Shown: piece by piece, positions 35,466 to 48,874 of the stretch
Layout of the letters: each line of letters opens with the position of its first letter
How positions within the stretch are numbered: position 1 is the stretch's first letter
Origin: REEB95 sp963810055
Lineage (GTDB): Bacteria; Pseudomonadota; Alphaproteobacteria; ATCC43930; CGMCC-115725
Reading direction: 5' to 3'
Assembly (NCBI GenBank): GCA_963810055.1
Contig: CAWEME010000011.1
Coordinates: 1 to 64,000, forward strand
DNA length: 64,000 bases
Notes under the pieces: model-generated
What the model was told of the DNA's origin: nothing
Databases searched by the model: none
What the model saw: only the letters and a program-made list of their open reading frames with translations
Made by a program: the position numbers and the translations under genes

Positions 35466-36506
35466 ATGACGGGCGAGACTTTGACTCTGCGGCGGCCGGA
35501 TGACTGGCATGTGCATTTGCGCGACGGCGCCATGCTCAAGGCCGTTCTGCCCTTCACCGCCAGGGCTTTCGCCCGCGCCATCGTCATGCCCAATCTGACC
35601 CCGCCGGTAACATCCGTGGCCGCGGCCAAGGCCTATCGCCGGCGGATTTTGAAAGCGCTGCCCCGGGGCGCGGATTTCACGCCCTTGATGACCTGCTACC
35701 TCACCGACCGCACCGACCCCGACGCGTTGGCGCAAGGCTTCGAGCAAGGCGTCTTCACCGCGGCCAAGCTTTACCCCGCCCATGCCACCACCAATTCGGC
35801 CAAGGGCGTGACCGATATCGCGCGGATCATGCCGGTGCTGGAGCGCATGCAATCGATCCGCATGCCGCTTCTGGTCCATGGCGAGGTCACCGATCCCAAG
35901 GTCGACGTGTTCGACCGCGAGGCGGTTTTCATCGAGCGCGTGCTCGCGCCCCTGATGAAGCGCCTGCCCGGCCTCAAAGTCGTGTTCGAGCATGTCACCA
36001 CCAGCGACGCGGTCGATTTCGTCAACATTTCGGGCGCCAATCTCGCCGCCACCATCACCGCGCATCACCTAGTCATCAACCGCAACGCGCTTTTCGCCGG
36101 AGGGTTGCGGCCGCACATGTATTGCCTGCCGGTGGCGAAAAGCGAGCGCCACCGCCTGGCGCTGCGCCACGCGGCAATCTCGGGCAGCCCCAAATTCTTC
36201 CTCGGATCCGACACCGCGCCGCATCTCGTCGCCGACAAGGAGAAGGATTGCGGTTGCGCCGGGATTTTCTCAGCGCCCGTGGCGCTCGAAACCTATGCGC
36301 GCGTCTTCGAGGAAGAGCACGCGCTCGACATGCTCGAGACTTTCGCTTCGCTCAACGGGCCGCGCTTCTACGGCCTGGCCCCCAACGAGACGCGGGTGAC
36401 GCTGAAACGCGCGCGCTGGAAAGTGCCGATGAACATCCGGGTCGGCAAGGCGGCGGTCAGGCCCTTCCTCGCCGGCGAAACGCTCGGGTGGAAACTGGCG
36501 CGCTGA
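35466..36506 (+). CDS. pyrC: Dihydroorotase, class II
   Basis: This 346-aa amidohydrolase cyclises carbamoyl-aspartate in pyrimidine synthesis. The metal site starts with RRPDDWHVHLRDGAML (HxH). The carbamylated Lys lies in FTAAKLYPAHATTNSA, and LVHGEVTD, FEHVTTSDAV and FLGSDTAPH supply the remaining ligands. Length and order match E. coli-type PyrC. It is on the plus strand, opposite both neighbours. Confidence 0.97.
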   Translation: MTGETLTLRRPDDWHVHLRDGAMLKAVLPFTARAFARAIVMPNLTPPVTSVAAAKAYRRRILKALPRGADFTPLMTCYLTDRTDPDALAQGFEQGVFTAAKLYPAHATTNSAKGVTDIARIMPVLERMQSIRMPLLVHGEVTDPKVDVFDREAVFIERVLAPLMKRLPGLKVVFEHVTTSDAVDFVNISGANLAATITAHHLVINRNALFAGGLRPHMYCLPVAKSERHRLALRHAAISGSPKFFLGSDTAPHLVADKEKDCGCAGIFSAPVALETYARVFEEEHALDMLETFASLNGPRFYGLAPNETRVTLKRARWKVPMNIRVGKAAVRPFLAGETLGWKLAR

Positions 36507-36507
36507 C

Positions 36508-36924
36508 TCAGCGCGTCGCCGGCGCTTCACAAGCTACCGTGCCCATCTCCGCCGGGATCGAGACCTCGATCAGCTCGAAATCGTCCGAGGCGCAGTTCTC
36601 GTTGTGGCGGTGGCCGCCGGGGATGAGCACGGAATCGCCGGCTTCGAGCCGCACCACGCCCTTGCCCTCGAATTCCAGCTCCATCCAGCCCTTGACCATG
36701 TAGACGAACTGCGCCTCGCAGACGTGGTAGTGCCAGCCGGTCGGCCGGTTCATGCCGGCGCGGGCCGAGGTGAGCTGCGCCCGCATCTTGCCCTTGGTGG
36801 CCGCCGTCACGCCCAGATCGCGGTATTGGAAGAATTCGCGCCGCCCGGGAACCGGTTTCGCTCCCTTGCCCTTCGATACCGCAAGCTCGATCTTGTGTCC
36901 CTTCGCCTTGGCCGATCCGTCCAT
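36508..36924 (-). CDS. Cupin-domain protein
   Basis: This 138-aa protein has a single double-stranded beta-helix. GWHYHVCEAQFVYMVKGWME carries the first cupin motif, though the usual third His/Glu pattern is reduced to H-x-H plus later Glu and Gln, and DSVLIPGGHRHNENC carries the second motif with His. It probably binds a metal; the function is unknown. AAGGAGG supports the start. It lies 11 bases after the VOC-family gene on the same strand, and the two may act together. Confidence 0.85.
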   Translation of the reverse strand: MDGSAKAKGHKIELAVSKGKGAKPVPGRREFFQYRDLGVTAATKGKMRAQLTSARAGMNRPTGWHYHVCEAQFVYMVKGWMELEFEGKGVVRLEAGDSVLIPGGHRHNENCASDDFELIEVSIPAEMGTVACEAPATR

Positions 36925-36935
36925 GGATTTCCTCC

Positions 36936-37883
36936 TTACGGTATCGCGTGGTCGATGAGTTCCTGCGGCACGGCGTCGCCCCATTGCGAGAGCAGCCCTT
37001 CCCCGGCCGGAATCTGGTTGGCGGGCGTACGGGCATTGAGGACGTCGGTGTCGGTCCAGTGCTCGTGCACCCGGCCCCAGGGATCGTACCAATAATCGTA
37101 GATCTGGGAGCCGAGCACGTGGCGGCCGACGCCCCAGACATGCTTGTACTTGCCCGCTTCCTTCAGATGCGCTTGGCCGAGCATCACGTCGTCGAGGTCG
37201 CGCACCTCGAATGACAGATGGTTGAGCCCGTTCTTCGGCCCGGCGAGGCAGAAGAAAACATGGTGATCGACATAATCGTCGCCGCGGTCGAGCCGGTTGA
37301 ACGAGCCGATGAGGTTGGCCTTGTCGCCTTCATAGACGTCGTCCGAGATCAGGAAACCCAGCGTCTCGCGATACCATTTGAGCGTGGATGCTATGTCGGT
37401 CGACATCACCACGCCGTGGCCGATGCGTTTCACCTGCGCCGGGCCCTTCGGCAGGCGGCACAGTTCGCCGGCGCGGCGCTTCTTCTCCTCGCCCCAGTTC
37501 ATGACGGTCTTGCGCACCGGCAGCTTGGGAACGTTTTCCATTCCGTGGACGAGCTCGATCTGATAGCCCTGGGGATCGGTGAGCCGCACGCGCTTGCCGC
37601 CGCCGGGTTCGTCGATCTGCTCGATGCCCGAGGCGCCGGGCGCCGTGGCGGCCTTTTTCAGATCGTCCTCGCTCGCAACCAGATAACCGAAGCCCAGGAA
37701 TTTCGAAGGCCCGCGTTCGGTGACGTGGATGTGGTGCACCGGATCGGTGCCGCGCATGAACAGCTTGTCCTTGGTGCGCGCGGCGCGGACCAGGCCGAAA
37801 GCGGTCAGGAATTCCTCGGCCTGGTCGAGATCGGGCGAACGCAACCGCCCCCACAGGAAATCAACCGCCTTGACGACCGGCAT
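36936..37883 (-). CDS. VOC-family protein, extradiol dioxygenase-like
   Basis: This 315-aa protein has two glyoxalase/bleomycin-resistance (VOC) modules, as in 2,3-dihydroxybiphenyl-type extradiol dioxygenases. Likely metal ligands are the His in RIGHGVVMS, the His in GLNHLSFEVRD and the Glu in GRVHEHWTD. Such enzymes cleave catechols next to the hydroxyls. It is followed by a cupin gene. No aromatic ring-hydroxylating genes are adjacent, so the substrate is unclear. Confidence 0.82.
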   Translation of the reverse strand: MPVVKAVDFLWGRLRSPDLDQAEEFLTAFGLVRAARTKDKLFMRGTDPVHHIHVTERGPSKFLGFGYLVASEDDLKKAATAPGASGIEQIDEPGGGKRVRLTDPQGYQIELVHGMENVPKLPVRKTVMNWGEEKKRRAGELCRLPKGPAQVKRIGHGVVMSTDIASTLKWYRETLGFLISDDVYEGDKANLIGSFNRLDRGDDYVDHHVFFCLAGPKNGLNHLSFEVRDLDDVMLGQAHLKEAGKYKHVWGVGRHVLGSQIYDYWYDPWGRVHEHWTDTDVLNARTPANQIPAGEGLLSQWGDAVPQELIDHAIP

Positions 37884-37920
37884 GACGCCCCTCCCGGCTT
37901 TTTCGCGATTTTAGCGGCAA

Positions 37921-39713
37921 TCAGCCGCGCGCCGCCAGCGTCGCGAACGCGTCCTCGTTGCCCGGGCCGGCGGCGGGCCTTGACTTGGCGCTCGATATGG
38001 TGGCGGTGCCACAGCGCGTAGAACAGCAGCGTCCAGCAGGCGAAGCCGGCGCGCTTGCCCTGCGCCTCGCGGAACAGGTTTTCCACCGCGCCGGGCACGC
38101 AGATCTCGGCGACGCCCGGCTGCGCCGCCACCAGCTTCCCCAGCTCCGCGCCGCGGCGCGCGATCCATTCGGCGACCGGCACGGTGAAGCCGCGCTTCTT
38201 CGCCATCGGCTGGGCTTCGGGCACGTGGCTTTCGACCCAGCGGCGCAACAACCACTTGCCCAGCCCCTTCCTCACCTTCATCTCGTCGGGCAGGCGGAAG
38301 ACGGCGCGCGCCACCACCGGATCGAGGAAGGGCGTGCGGCCTTCGACGCCGTGCGCCATCAGGCAGCGGTCGAGCTTGGTCAGCAGATCGTTGGGCAGCC
38401 AGTCGGCGCAATCGGTCGCCTGCGCCACCTGGAGCCGCGAGCGGCCCGGCAGGCTGGCATTGAGCTCGGCTGCCTCGATGCCGTCGCGCCAATCGGCGAG
38501 ATCGCGGCGCAGGATGCCGAGCTTGTCGAGATTGCCCCTGCCGCGCAAAAGCTTGCCGCCGCGCCACCACGGCCGCATCAGCGAACGGTAGCGGCCATAG
38601 CCGGCCAGCAGCTCGTCGCCGCCTTCGCCGCTGAGAATCACTTTCAGCCCCGCCGCCCGCGCGCTCGCCGCCAGCTTATAGGTCGGCAGCACCGCGTAAT
38701 CCGCCGCCGGATCGTCCATCACCCGCGCGATCTCGGGCAGCAACCGCCAGAAATCCTGCTCGTGGAACTCGATCTCGACATGCTCGGCGCCGAGCGCGTG
38801 CGCCACCCTGCGCGCGGCCTGCGCGTTCGTCGGCCGGCTCGGTGTTGGGGAATCCCACGGTGAAGGCCATGACCGGGTGATCGTTGAGCCGCGCCATCAT
38901 CGCCAGCACGGCCGAGGAATCGATGCCGCCTGAGAGGAACATGCCGTAAGGCACGTCGGCGCGCTGATGCACGTTGACGCTGTCGGCGAAGGCGCGGTCG
39001 AAGGCGGCCAACGCCGCGGCTTCGCTTTCAAGCGGCTTGGCCCCGGGCGCGGGCAAGGCCTCGATCCGCCGGCGTTCGACGATGCGGCCTCTGGTCACCA
39101 CCACGGTCTCTCCCGGCAGGACCCGATGGATGCCGTGGAACACGGTCTCGCGGCCGGTGGTGAACTGCAATTGCAGCAACTCGTTGCGCGCCGCGATGTT
39201 GAGCGCAGGCTTCACCAGGCCGCCGCGGATGAGCGCCTGGGGCTCGGAGGCGAAGGCCAGGCCTTGCGGCGTCTCGGCGTAATAGAGCGGCTTGATGCCG
39301 AAGGGATCGCGCGCCAGCACCAGCCGCCCGGCGCCGGGATCGTGCAAGGCGATGGCGTACATGCCGCGCAGATGCCGGGGGAAGTCGAGCCCGAAGCGGC
39401 GATAGAGATGGAGCGGCAATTCGCAATCCGAGCCGGTGGCGAAGACCGCGCCGGGCAGAGTCTGCTTGAGTTCGATGTAGTTGTAGATTTCGCCGTTCGC
39501 GACCAGAGCCGCGCCGCCCGGCTCGTAAAGCGGCTGGTCGCCGGTGGCGAGATCGATGATGGCGAGCCGCGTCTGCACCATGCCGACGTCGCCCGAGCGG
39601 TAATGGCCGTCGCCGTCGGGCCCGCGATGCCGCAACGCGCCTTCCATGGCGGACAGGCCGGCCAAGGGCGGCGCCTCGCCGTTCAGCGTCATCATGCCGG
39701 CGATGCCGCACAT
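37921..39713 (-). CDS. asnB: Asparagine synthase (glutamine-hydrolysing), frame broken twice
   Basis: This is an N-type glutamine amidotransferase fused to an AMP-forming synthetase. MCGIAGMMTLN supplies the catalytic N-terminal Cys; MFLSGGIDSSAVLAMM is the pyrophosphatase loop; ILSGEGGDELLAGYGRY follows. The frame breaks near 38823 (ADER to HALGAEHVEIEF) and near 37978, after which the natural end NEDAFATLAARG appears. One extra base at each point explains both. Repaired length is about 597 aa. It overlaps the upstream glycosyltransferase (TGATG). In such surroundings, AsnB-like enzymes often modify surface sugars rather than make asparagine. Confidence 0.88.
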
Positions 39714-40739
39714 CAGCGCGCGACCCGTTCGATAAAATTGCGATAAGCCGCGACCACGGAGGATTCGCTGAACCCGGCCTGGTAGCGCGCGAAGCCCGCT
39801 TCCGCCAGGCGCGCGCGTTGGGCCTGGTTTCGGGCCAGCTCGGTCATGGCGCGGGCCAGCCCATCGGCATCGTTGATGGGCACCAGCAAGCCGTTCTCGC
39901 CGCTCTCGATCAATTCGACCGGGCCGGCGCTGGATGTCGCGATCACCGGCTTGCCCGCAGCCCAGGCCTCGATGATGGTGTTGCCCAAGGGCTCGAGGCG
40001 CGACGGCACCGCCAGCAGGTCGCACGCCGCCAGCAGGCCGGGCGCGTCCTCGCGCCAGCCGAGGAAGCGCACGCGATCCGAAATCTTCAGCGCGCCGGCT
40101 TTCTGCTTGAGCGCTTGGTCCTCGGGCCCCTCGCCCGCGAGCCAAAGATAAAGGCCGCGGCGCGCGCGCCAATGCGTCCAGCAGAATATCGAATCCCTTG
40201 TTGGGATGAAGCCGTCCCAGCGCCAGCACCAGCGTCGCGTCTGCGGGCGTGTCGAGGCTCTCGCGCGCAACCGCCGTCCCGCGCCCGGAGGCCGGGAAAT
40301 TGGGGAGGTAATGGACGCGGTTTTCGGGCCAACCCTCGGCCACGAGATAAGCCGCGATGCCGCGCGTATTGGCGATGAGATGGTCGCAGCTTCGGTAATA
40401 TTTCAAATCGTAATACCCTCCGAGACGCGCAACATGCACGAAATCGCCGCGCGGGCAAAGCGCGGTTGCCCGGTTCATCCAGGTCAGCACCACGCGCGGC
40501 CGGTATTCGGTGAGGGCGCGGCGCAAGCCCGGCCGCGTCGTGAAATCGAACCACCCGCCGAAAGGCAGCAGCAGCGGCGCGATCCCGGCGCGGCGCAACG
40601 CCGCCTCGCGCTCCGGCGCCGGGCGCATGACGACGCGTTGCTCCTGCCCGGCTTGCTGGAGCGCTATCGCCAGGCGCGTGAAGAACGCCTCGGCGCCGCC
40701 GAAGCGCGCCCCCGCCATCGCCTGGAGCAGCCGGGTCAT
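39713..40739 (-). CDS. Glycosyltransferase family 4, frame broken once
   Basis: This GT-B glycosyltransferase has an N-terminal MTRLLQAMAGARFGGAEAFF and a C-terminal donor-binding segment (LGNTIIEAWAAGKPVIATSS, then GPVELIESGENGLLVP) typical of family 4. The frame changes near 40158–40169 in a GC-alternating stretch between DILLDALARA and GLYLWLAGEGPED. One extra base there explains it. The start overlaps the previous glycosyltransferase stop (ATGA). It is probably part of lipopolysaccharide core or exopolysaccharide assembly. Confidence 0.88.
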
Positions 40740-41771
40740 GGGATCAAGCCCTCGAAGCGTTGCGCCACCTCGTCCCAGGACCGGCCGCGCTGGCGTTCCA
40801 GCGCCGCCAGATGCATGCGCCGCCAGCGCTCGTCGTCGCGCAGCAGAACGACCGACGAGGCGGCGAAGCTCTCGGCGTCGACCGCCAGATCGCCGGTGAC
40901 GCCGTCGACGATGCGCTCGGGCAGCGAGCCCACCGGCTGCGCCACCGCCGGCACGCCCAGCGCCTGGGCCTCGGCCACGGCGGCGCAGAAGGTTTCGTTC
41001 TCGTCGCCGCGATAGAGCATGGCGCGGGATTCCCGCAGCGCCTTGATCAACGCCGCGCGCGGCAAGGGCGGGGCGCAGCGCACGCCGGCCGCACCGAGGC
41101 TCTTGGCGCGGTCGAGCACCGCCGCCATGGCTTGCGCCTGCTTGCCGCCGGCTTCGCCATAGACCGCCGGCCCGGCAAAGATGCGCAGCTCGGCCGAGGG
41201 CAGCGCCGGATGGATGCGGCGCCCCCACAAATCCAGCAGCCAATCGAGGCCGCGTTGCGGGTTCGAGGTGAAGATCGCGCATGGCGGCGGCGGCGAGGCC
41301 AAGAGGCGCGGCGTGACGGAACTCCTCGGCCAGGCCGTAGGGAATGATTTCGAGGCCGCTTCGCGGCATCCAGCCCGGCACCGTCGTTGCGTGATAATCG
41401 CCGATGCAGACGATCACCGGCCGGCGGCGGAACAGCGCCCAGACATAACGCGGCTTCTTCAAGTACCAGCCGGGATTGTGAATCCAGAACAGGGCTTTGC
41501 GCGCGTCCGGCACCAGGCCGATCAGGCGATGGCCGCGATTGGCGATGTAGAGATCGGCGGAGGATGGCGTGCCCTCATTGATGGGTATCCACGCCACGCC
41601 CTTATACGCAAGCCGGGCGGCGCAACGATTATAAACCTCGACCTGGTGGCGGCGCGCGGCCAGCGCCTCGGCCAGCGCCACCACCGCCGCCTCGGCGCCG
41701 CCCAGCGGCCCCGCCTCGGGCGAGCGCCCGTCGAAGACGATGCCGTCATCGGCGATGACGATCCGCGCCAT
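40736..41771 (-). CDS. Glycosyltransferase (GT4-like), frame broken once
   Basis: This GT-B glycosyltransferase starts MARIVIADDGIVFDG with GPLGGAEAAVVALAEALA, has the central YLKKPRYVWAL and a C-terminal FCAAVAEAQALGVPAVAQPV donor site. The frame changes at about 41301 (EEFRHAAPL, then ASPPPPCAIFTSNPQRG), explained by one extra A in an AA pair. It begins two bases after the stop of the heptosyltransferase-like gene and overlaps the next glycosyltransferase, so the four genes form one tight operon. Confidence 0.87.
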
Positions 41772-41772
41772 T

Positions 41773-42729
41773 TCAGGCCTTCTCCGCCGCGACGCGCGCC
41801 AACAATCGGCGCGCGCCCTGCTCCGCCGCCTCGACCGAAAGCGAATCCATCATGCTGTCGGTGGTGAGGCGATCCCATCCCGGCTGGAACAATTCCAGAT
41901 AGGGCGTCGCCGTGGCGACCACTTCGGCGCGTTGGCCCCAGGGCGCGTATTCCGAAACCCGGCTCGGCCCGAACAAGCCGAGGGTCGGCGCGCCGGACGC
42001 CGCCGCGATATGCATCAAGCCGGTGTCGTTGCCGGCGAACAGCGCCGCGCGTTTCAGCACCGCCCCGGCGGTGAGCAGATCGACTCGGCCGACCAGATCG
42101 ATCGCCTGGCCCGGTAGCGCGTCGATCACCGGCTGCGCCTGCTTGCGCTCATGCGCCGCCGCCAGCACCGCGACGCGCGCCCCCGGCAGCGGGCCCGGCG
42201 CGGAGGTCAGGCGCCTGGCCAGTTCGGCGAAGCGCTCGGCGCGCCATTCCTTGCCGCGCCAATTGGCGGCGGGGCCGATGGCGAGAAAGCGCTCGCCCGG
42301 CGGCACCAGCTTGGAAGCATCGTCGATGTGCTTGGGCGCGAACCAGAGACGGGGCGCGGGCGGCGGATCGAGATCGAACAGCCGGGCCAGTTGCTTCACG
42401 CGATGCTCGTCCGGATTTCCCTTGGCGATGACGCGGCGCTCGCCCGCCCACAGGAAGAACGCAAGCGCCGAGCCGCGCAGATCGACCGCCAGATCCCAGC
42501 GCGAAGCCGCAACCGAGAGATAGAGCTTCGCCCAATGCAGCGCGTATTTCTTCTTGTCGACCACGATCAGGCGCTGGAGGCCGGGCACCGCCTCGAACAG
42601 CGGCGCCGCCAGCGGCCCGGCCGCGACGGTTAATGATGCGCCGGGATAACGCCCGATCAGGTATGCCAGAAGCCCGGTCGAGAGGACGGCATCGCCGATC
42701 CGCGTCGCCGTGACAAAGAGGATTTTCAT
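41773..42729 (-). CDS. Glycosyltransferase family 9 (heptosyltransferase-like)
   Basis: This 318-aa GT9 protein has the N-terminal MKILFVTATRIGDAVLSTG and the C-terminal nucleotide-sugar signature FAGNDTGLMHIAAASGAPTL, then GLFGPSRVSEYAPWG. It most resembles ADP-heptose:LPS heptosyltransferases of the inner core pathway. The ATG at 42729 is chosen because the family begins at MKIL; the upstream opening is spurious. It is first in the four-gene glycosylation operon and divergent from ygfZ. Confidence 0.92.
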   Translation of the reverse strand: MKILFVTATRIGDAVLSTGLLAYLIGRYPGASLTVAAGPLAAPLFEAVPGLQRLIVVDKKKYALHWAKLYLSVAASRWDLAVDLRGSALAFFLWAGERRVIAKGNPDEHRVKQLARLFDLDPPPAPRLWFAPKHIDDASKLVPPGERFLAIGPAANWRGKEWRAERFAELARRLTSAPGPLPGARVAVLAAAHERKQAQPVIDALPGQAIDLVGRVDLLTAGAVLKRAALFAGNDTGLMHIAAASGAPTLGLFGPSRVSEYAPWGQRAEVVATATPYLELFQPGWDRLTTDSMMDSLSVEAAEQGARRLLARVAAEKA

Positions 42730-42827
42730 GCCGCGAATTGCGCCAGGGCCAAGCCGATGGATGGGGCGGGTTATAGGCCGGGGCCAGCATCTTGCCAAGC
42801 CTCGCCGCCGGGCTTACCTCTTAGCGC

Positions 42828-43709
42828 ATGCCCCCAAGCAGCTCCTATGCCTTGCTCGGCGGACGCGGCGTGCTGGAAGTCGCGGGCGCGGATCGCGCGG
42901 CGTTTCTCCAGGGCCTGGTTTCGAACGACGTGACCAAGGCCGGGCCGTCGCGCGCGGTGTTCGCCGCGTTGCTGACGGCGCAGGGCAAATACCTCCACGA
43001 CTTCTTCATCGTGGCGCTGGGCGAGACGCTTTATCTCGATTGCGAGGCTTCGCGCCTCGAAGACCTGAAAAAACGCCTGTCGCTTTACAAGCTGCGCTCC
43101 AAGGTGAGCCTGGCCGATGCGGGCGGGCGGCTCATCGTGGCGGCCGCTTGGGGCGGCGACGCCCTGAAGCGTCTGGGCTTGGCGTCGCCGGGTACGGCCA
43201 AGGCTTTCGCCGGAGGACTGGCCTATGCCGATCCGCGCTTGGCCCAACTCGGCGCGCGGTTTTTGATCCCGCGCGGCAAGGAATCCGAAATCGCGGCGTT
43301 GGGCTTCGCGATATCCGACGCCGCGGCTTATGACAGGCACCGCCTTGCCTTGGGCGTGCCCGACGGCAGCCGCGATCTGGTGGTGGAAAAATCCATCCTG
43401 CTCGAAAGCGGCTTCGAGGAATTGAACGGCGTCGATTTCCAGAAGGGCTGCTACATGGGCCAGGAGCTGACCGCGCGCACCAAATACCGCGCGCTCATCC
43501 GCAAGCGCCTTCTGCCGGTGAAGGTCGAGGGCCCCTTGCCCGCGCCGGGCACGCCCATTTTGGCGGGCGGCGAGGATGTCGGCGAGCTGCGTTCGGGCGC
43601 GGACGGTTTGGCGCTCGCCATGTTGCAACTCGACGCGCTCGACGCGCCGCTTTCCGCCGGCGGCGCGAAACTCGTTCCGCAAAAGCCGGATTGGGTGAAA
43701 CTCGATTAG
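42828..43709 (+). CDS. ygfZ: YgfZ/GcvT-like folate-binding protein
   Basis: This 293-aa protein supports iron-sulfur cluster maturation or repair through tetrahydrofolate binding. The diagnostic KGCYMGQE motif with its essential Cys is at residues 206–213, preceded by NGVDFQ. The N-terminal part LEVAGADRAAFLQGLVSNDV is also typical. It stands alone on the plus strand between minus-strand operons. Confidence 0.94.
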   Translation: MPPSSSYALLGGRGVLEVAGADRAAFLQGLVSNDVTKAGPSRAVFAALLTAQGKYLHDFFIVALGETLYLDCEASRLEDLKKRLSLYKLRSKVSLADAGGRLIVAAAWGGDALKRLGLASPGTAKAFAGGLAYADPRLAQLGARFLIPRGKESEIAALGFAISDAAAYDRHRLALGVPDGSRDLVVEKSILLESGFEELNGVDFQKGCYMGQELTARTKYRALIRKRLLPVKVEGPLPAPGTPILAGGEDVGELRSGADGLALAMLQLDALDAPLSAGGAKLVPQKPDWVKLD

Positions 43710-43825
43710 GTCTCGTCACCTGAAATCGAGCATGAGGAATTGTGACAGTTACGCGGAATTTTTATTAGTTATCCGGACACCTGCGGCCCTGCTACGTTGA
43801 TCGGCTTCGGTTGAAGGCGGGGGCG

Positions 43826-43979
43826 ATGAACGGAACAAAGTCAATGTCGCCGGCCAAGGTGGCGATCGATCGGGCTGATCTCTATTGCCTGGGTGATCGT
43901 GCTCGTGCTGCTTTTGCGTTTCTACTTCGAATGGGAAATGTTGGAAACCTTCGGGCGATTTCTGCTGTCCTGGCTCTAG
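43826..43979 (+). CDS. Small single-pass membrane protein, frame broken once
   Basis: The frame MNGTKSMSPAKVAIDR runs into LISIAWVIVLVLLLRFYFEW and ends EMLETFGRFLLSWL, but only if one G is removed from GGG at 43872–43874. Without that the hydrophobic helix is out of frame. The repaired product has about 50 residues: a basic N-terminus, one strong membrane helix and an amphipathic C-terminus. The open frame as printed continues to 44032 with no features. The family is not recognised. It lies alone between ygfZ and ppdK. Confidence 0.5.
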
Positions 43980-44129
43980 CCGGCGGCCGGTCGATTAAAA
44001 CCGAGACACCATCTGCTCCAAATTATCATTAAATATTAATTTGTAACGACTGCATTGCCGATAGGCAGCGCTAAACTTGTGCATCGCTCGGTCACACCAG
44101 CGCACTAAAGGATATCGGTCGATAATAAC

Positions 44130-46814
<2,685 letters not shown>

Positions 46815-46827
46815 CGATTTCGCCTAG

Positions 46828-48874
46828 TCCATCCTTCGATCTGCGAGAAATCCGCCACCAGATTGAGCGTATCGCGGATTTGCGACAATAGTCTCAGGCG
46901 GTTCTCGCGCAATTCCTTGTCGTCGGTATTGACGGTGACTTTATCGAAAAAACGGTCGACCGGGCCGCGCAATTGGGCGAGCGCCGCCATCGAGCCCGCG
47001 AAATCCTCGGCCTTGAGGGCAGAGGCGCTTTTGGCCGTGGCGGCGTTGAGCGCCTTGTCGAGCTCGCGCTCCTCCGGCGCCTGCAGCAGATCGGGCCGCG
47101 GCACGCCGGAATAGGCTTTGGCGTCCTTCTTCTCCTCGATCCGGAGGATGTTGGCGGCGCGGCGATAGGCGACCAGCAGATTGGCGCCGTCCTCGCTCTT
47201 GAGGAAATCATTCAGCGCCTCGGTGCGTGTCACCAGCCGCGCCAAATCGTCCTCGCCGAGCGCGAACACCGCCGCGATCAGGTCGTGGCGCATGCCCGCT
47301 TCTTTCATGTGAACCTTGAGGCGGTCGGCGAAGAAGGCGAGCAGCGCGCGGCTCGGGTCGGAGGTCGACGGCCGCGCCGCCTGAAACACCTGGGTCAGCG
47401 GCAGGCGCAGCTTGTTTTCCAGGATGAGCCGGATGACGCCGAGCGCGGCGCGGCGCAGCGCGTAGGGATCCTTGGAGCCGGTCGGGGTCTCGTTGATGGC
47501 GAAGAACCCGACCAGCGTGTCGATCTTGTCGGCCAGCGCCAGCGCCACGCTTTCCGGCGCGTGCGGGCAGTGATCGTTCGGCCCCAGCGGCGAATAATGC
47601 TCGGCAATCGCGTTCGCGACCTCCGCCGCCTCGCCGTCATGGAGCGCGTAATAGCGGCCCATCACGCCTTGCAGCTCGGGGAATTCGCCGACCATGCCGC
47701 TCGACAGATCGGCCTTGGCGAGCCAGACCGCCTCGGCCAATTTTTCCTTGTCGGCTCCCGGTACGTGCTCCGCCAGCGTTTCGGCCAGCTTGGCGACGCG
47801 CGCCGCCTTGTCGTAGACGCTGCCGAGCTTGGCGTGGAAAACCCGGTTCTTGAGGCTCGGTACGCGCTCGGCAAGCTTGACCTTGCGGTCCTGGTCCCAG
47901 AAGAAGCGCGCATCGGCGAGACGCGCCTTCAGCACGCGCTCGTTGCCGGCGACGATCGCCTTGCCGCCGTCGCGCGCAGCCATGTTCGAGACGACGAGAA
48001 ACCGGGGAGCCAGATTTCCCTTGGCGTCGAGACAGGCGAAATATTTCTGGTGCGTCCGCATCGCCGAGGTCAGCACCTCGGGCGGCAGATCCATGAAGGA
48101 CGGGTCGATGCGCCCCGTCAGCACCACCGGCCATTCGACCAATCCTACGACCTCGTCGAGCAACAGCTCGTCGGGCTTGACCTTGAGCTTGGCCGAGGCC
48201 GCCGTCTTGGCCAGCTGGGCGGCGATCAGCTTGCGGCGCTCTTCGGCGTCGAGCACCACCTTCGCCGCCTTCAACTTGGCGCGGTATTGCTTGAAGTCGC
48301 GCGCCGTGATTTCGCCGCTCGACAGAAAACGGTGGCCCTGGGTGACGTGGCCCACCGGCACGTCGCCGAGATCGAGCTTCAGCACCTTGCCGTCGAACAG
48401 CGACAGCGCCGAAACCAGCGGCCGGACCCAGCGGAATTCGGCCGCCGGAAAGCGCATCGATTTGGGCCAGGGCAGAGCCTCGATCACCTCGCGCAACAGA
48501 CCGGGCAGCACGTCCTTGGCCGGCCTTCCGGGGCGCTTCAACAGCGCGAAATAGAATTCGCCCTTGTCGGTCGCGCGCTTCTCGCATTGCTCGATCGAAG
48601 TCAGGCCGGCCGATTTGAGAAAGCCCTCGATCGCCTGCGGCGGCGAGCCCACGCGCGGCCCGCGGCGTTCCTCGGCCGAACCGGGCTGCATGCGCGGCAA
48701 GCCGGCGACGGCCAGGGTCAGGCGGCGCGGCGTGACGAAGGTTTCGATCCGCGTCGCCGCCAGATTGAGTTCCTGGAGCTCGATCTCGATCAGGCGTTGC
48801 AACTCGCGCGCCGCGAGATTCTGCATGCGCGCCGGGATTTCCTCGGTCAGGAGTTCGAGCAGCAGATCGGGCAT
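46828..48874 (-). CDS. glyS: Glycyl-tRNA synthetase beta subunit, end shifted by one base
   Basis: This is the beta chain of the heterotetrameric glycyl-tRNA synthetase. MPDLLLELLTEEIPARMQ at the N-terminus, GRIDPSFMDLPPEVLTSAM and MRTHQKYFACLDAKG are typical. The family normally ends right after DFS.IEG. As printed the frame runs on to 46757, overlapping ppdK by 58 bases. Removing one base from CC at 46829–46830 creates TGA directly after QIEG, giving a normal end and a 13-base gap to ppdK. The start overlaps the glyQ stop (TGATG). Confidence 0.94.
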
